Part shown: in pieces, positions 4,793 through 5,706 of the stretch
Layout of the letters: each line of letters opens with the position of its first letter
Numbering within the stretch: the stretch's first letter is position 1
Assembly (NCBI GenBank): GCA_003556955.1
Contig: PWQB01000449.1
Location: 1 to 5,706, forward strand
Direction of reading: 5' to 3'
DNA from: Nostocaceae cyanobacterium CSSed10_463m
GTDB lineage: Bacteria; Cyanobacteriota; Cyanobacteriia; Cyanobacteriales; Nostocaceae
DNA length: 5,706 nt
Made by a program: the position numbers and the translations under genes
The notes under the pieces: generated by a model
The model's database searches: none
Told to the model about the DNA's origin: nothing
Seen by the model: the letters and a program-made list of their open reading frames with translations, nothing else

Positions 4793-5706
4793 ATGTCTAG
4801 AAAAAGCCGTCTAGTCAAGATAATAAATAGAAATATTCACCGAATTAGCAGGAATTTTATCTCTGCAATTAAAAAGAAACTTGTTTGGCTACTGCGAACT
4901 TTATTTGTTACCAAAAGACAAGGAAGTTCTGCAAATGCTGGTTTTGTGTTGCCAACAGTGGCAATGGTATCAATAGTGGTTGTTCTTATGACCACTGCAA
5001 TTATGTATCGGTCATTTGACCGCGCTCAAAATGCCAGTAATGTGCGTGTGAATGAAGCTGCGTTGAGTGCTGCAACTCCAGCTATTGATAGAGGTCGGGC
5101 AAAATTAAATAAGCTCTTTCAAGACAGACGCTTACCACGGGCTACACCAACCGATGATGCACTTTACAATCTCTTGCAAGGTAACTTACCCGAATATACT
5201 TTTGGTGACGAAATACCACTAAAACTGACATATACAAATAATGGTGTCGCAGATGAATTAGAAACCGCCTGGAGATTTCCTGTTGATACCGACAATAACG
5301 GCAAATTTGATAGTTTCACCCTGTATGGAATTTACTTTAAAACTCCTCCAGTCACTGGTGATAAATATAGCCGTGCCAGAACTCCTTTAGAAGCCAGAAC
5401 CCCACCAATGGTACAGGGTACTTTGGATTCTAATTGTGGTGCTAATACCAGCGCTATTTTAGTCGGTAATACGGGTTGGGTTAAGCAAAATAACGAGTTA
5501 AAGAAATCGTTTTTTGTTTATACAGCTACAGTTCCCATTACATCTGATCCAACTACAGATAATAGTATTCCTCCTGCTGATAGAGGTAACTACGAAGAAT
5601 ACAGAGGTAACAGAAGTTTTGCGGCTGTAGAGTATCAACAAGACCGATTACAAATACCACCAAATAACTACGCCGTTGTTTATGAAGATGATATAGCACT
5701 GACTCC
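4793..5706 (+). CDS. hpsA: Hormogonium polysaccharide secretion pseudopilin HpsA, N-terminal part
   Basis: The frame from ATG 4793 is open for 304 codons to the window end. AGGA lies 8 bases upstream. Residues 1-49 are a long basic leader. Then AGFVLPTVAMVSIVVVLMTT (49-68) forms a pilin-like motif and a single membrane helix up to about 72, followed by SFDRAQNASNVRVNEAAL, the stretch I recognise from HpsA proteins. The rest is a large extracytoplasmic domain rich in Asn, Thr and Pro. HpsA is the first gene of the hps cluster of Nostoc punctiforme, whose pseudopilins and glycosyltransferases take part in making and secreting the polysaccharide needed for hormogonium gliding; the cluster's other genes would be expected further right. 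The residue five after the presumed G50/F51 cleavage point is Thr, not the Glu of major pilins. Expression is expected mainly in hormogonia. Confidence 0.9.
   Translation, partial: MSRKSRLVKIINRNIHRISRNFISAIKKKLVWLLRTLFVTKRQGSSANAGFVLPTVAMVSIVVVLMTTAIMYRSFDRAQNASNVRVNEAALSAATPAIDRGRAKLNKLFQDRRLPRATPTDDALYNLLQGNLPEYTFGDEIPLKLTYTNNGVADELETAWRFPVDTDNNGKFDSFTLYGIYFKTPPVTGDKYSRARTPLEARTPPMVQGTLDSNCGANTSAILVGNTGWVKQNNELKKSFFVYTATVPITSDPTTDNSIPPADRGNYEEYRGNRSFAAVEYQQDRLQIPPNNYAVVYEDDIALT

Noticed and set aside
1..5706. HIP1 octamers, CRISPR array, tRNA or rRNA genes
   Set aside because: No exact GCGATCGC, no spaced direct repeats and no RNA gene signature were found by eye; the tandem heptamers have no spacers and are not CRISPR.

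Overview
The window reads as chromosomal DNA of a filamentous, probably heterocyst-forming cyanobacterium (Nostocales, Nostoc/Anabaena-like). The reasons are a photosystem I subunit (PsaK), a glycine-tailed cyanobacterial RNA-binding protein next to ribosomal protein S21, a hormogonium-polysaccharide pseudopilin (HpsA), and two arrays of 7-bp tandem repeats of the kind common in these genomes. No exact GCGATCGC (HIP1) octamer was seen.

Layout. Bases 1-126 (minus) hold the first 42 codons of a TnpB protein of an IS200/IS605-type element that runs off the left edge. Its upstream side (169-278) holds a three-tier nested inverted repeat and a GC-rich hairpin. psaK follows on the plus strand (384-644); a GTG with a strong ribosome binding site gives an 86-residue product. 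An array of ACTAATG heptamers (672-732) separates it from a convergent block of three minus-strand RNA genes. In transcription order these are an RRM RNA-binding protein (2919-2611), rpsU (2482-2294) and a RhlE-type DEAD-box helicase (2056-740). All three act on RNA and relatives are linked to cold acclimation, so they may form a functional cluster, although a clear terminator separates rpsU from the helicase.

From 2920 to 4792 the DNA is mostly non-coding and rich in repeats. The only convincing gene in it is a small Nif11-type leader-peptide gene (3630-3863), with no maturation enzyme in view. It lies between two inverted copies of a 35-bp sequence (3221-3255 and 4067-4101, 32 of 35 identical). 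Around and beyond these copies are G/C-run hairpins, a second heptamer array and a 62-bp nested stem-loop (4306-4367).

The right edge (4793-5706, plus) holds the first 304 codons of HpsA, the pseudopilin associated with polysaccharide secretion in motile hormogonia. The rest of the gene lies outside the window.

No complete new system is demonstrated. The items most worth following up are the inverted-repeat-bounded orphan nif11 gene with its unusual tail, the nested palindrome beside tnpB, the strand-asymmetric heptamer fold-back after psaK, and the altered motif III of the helicase.
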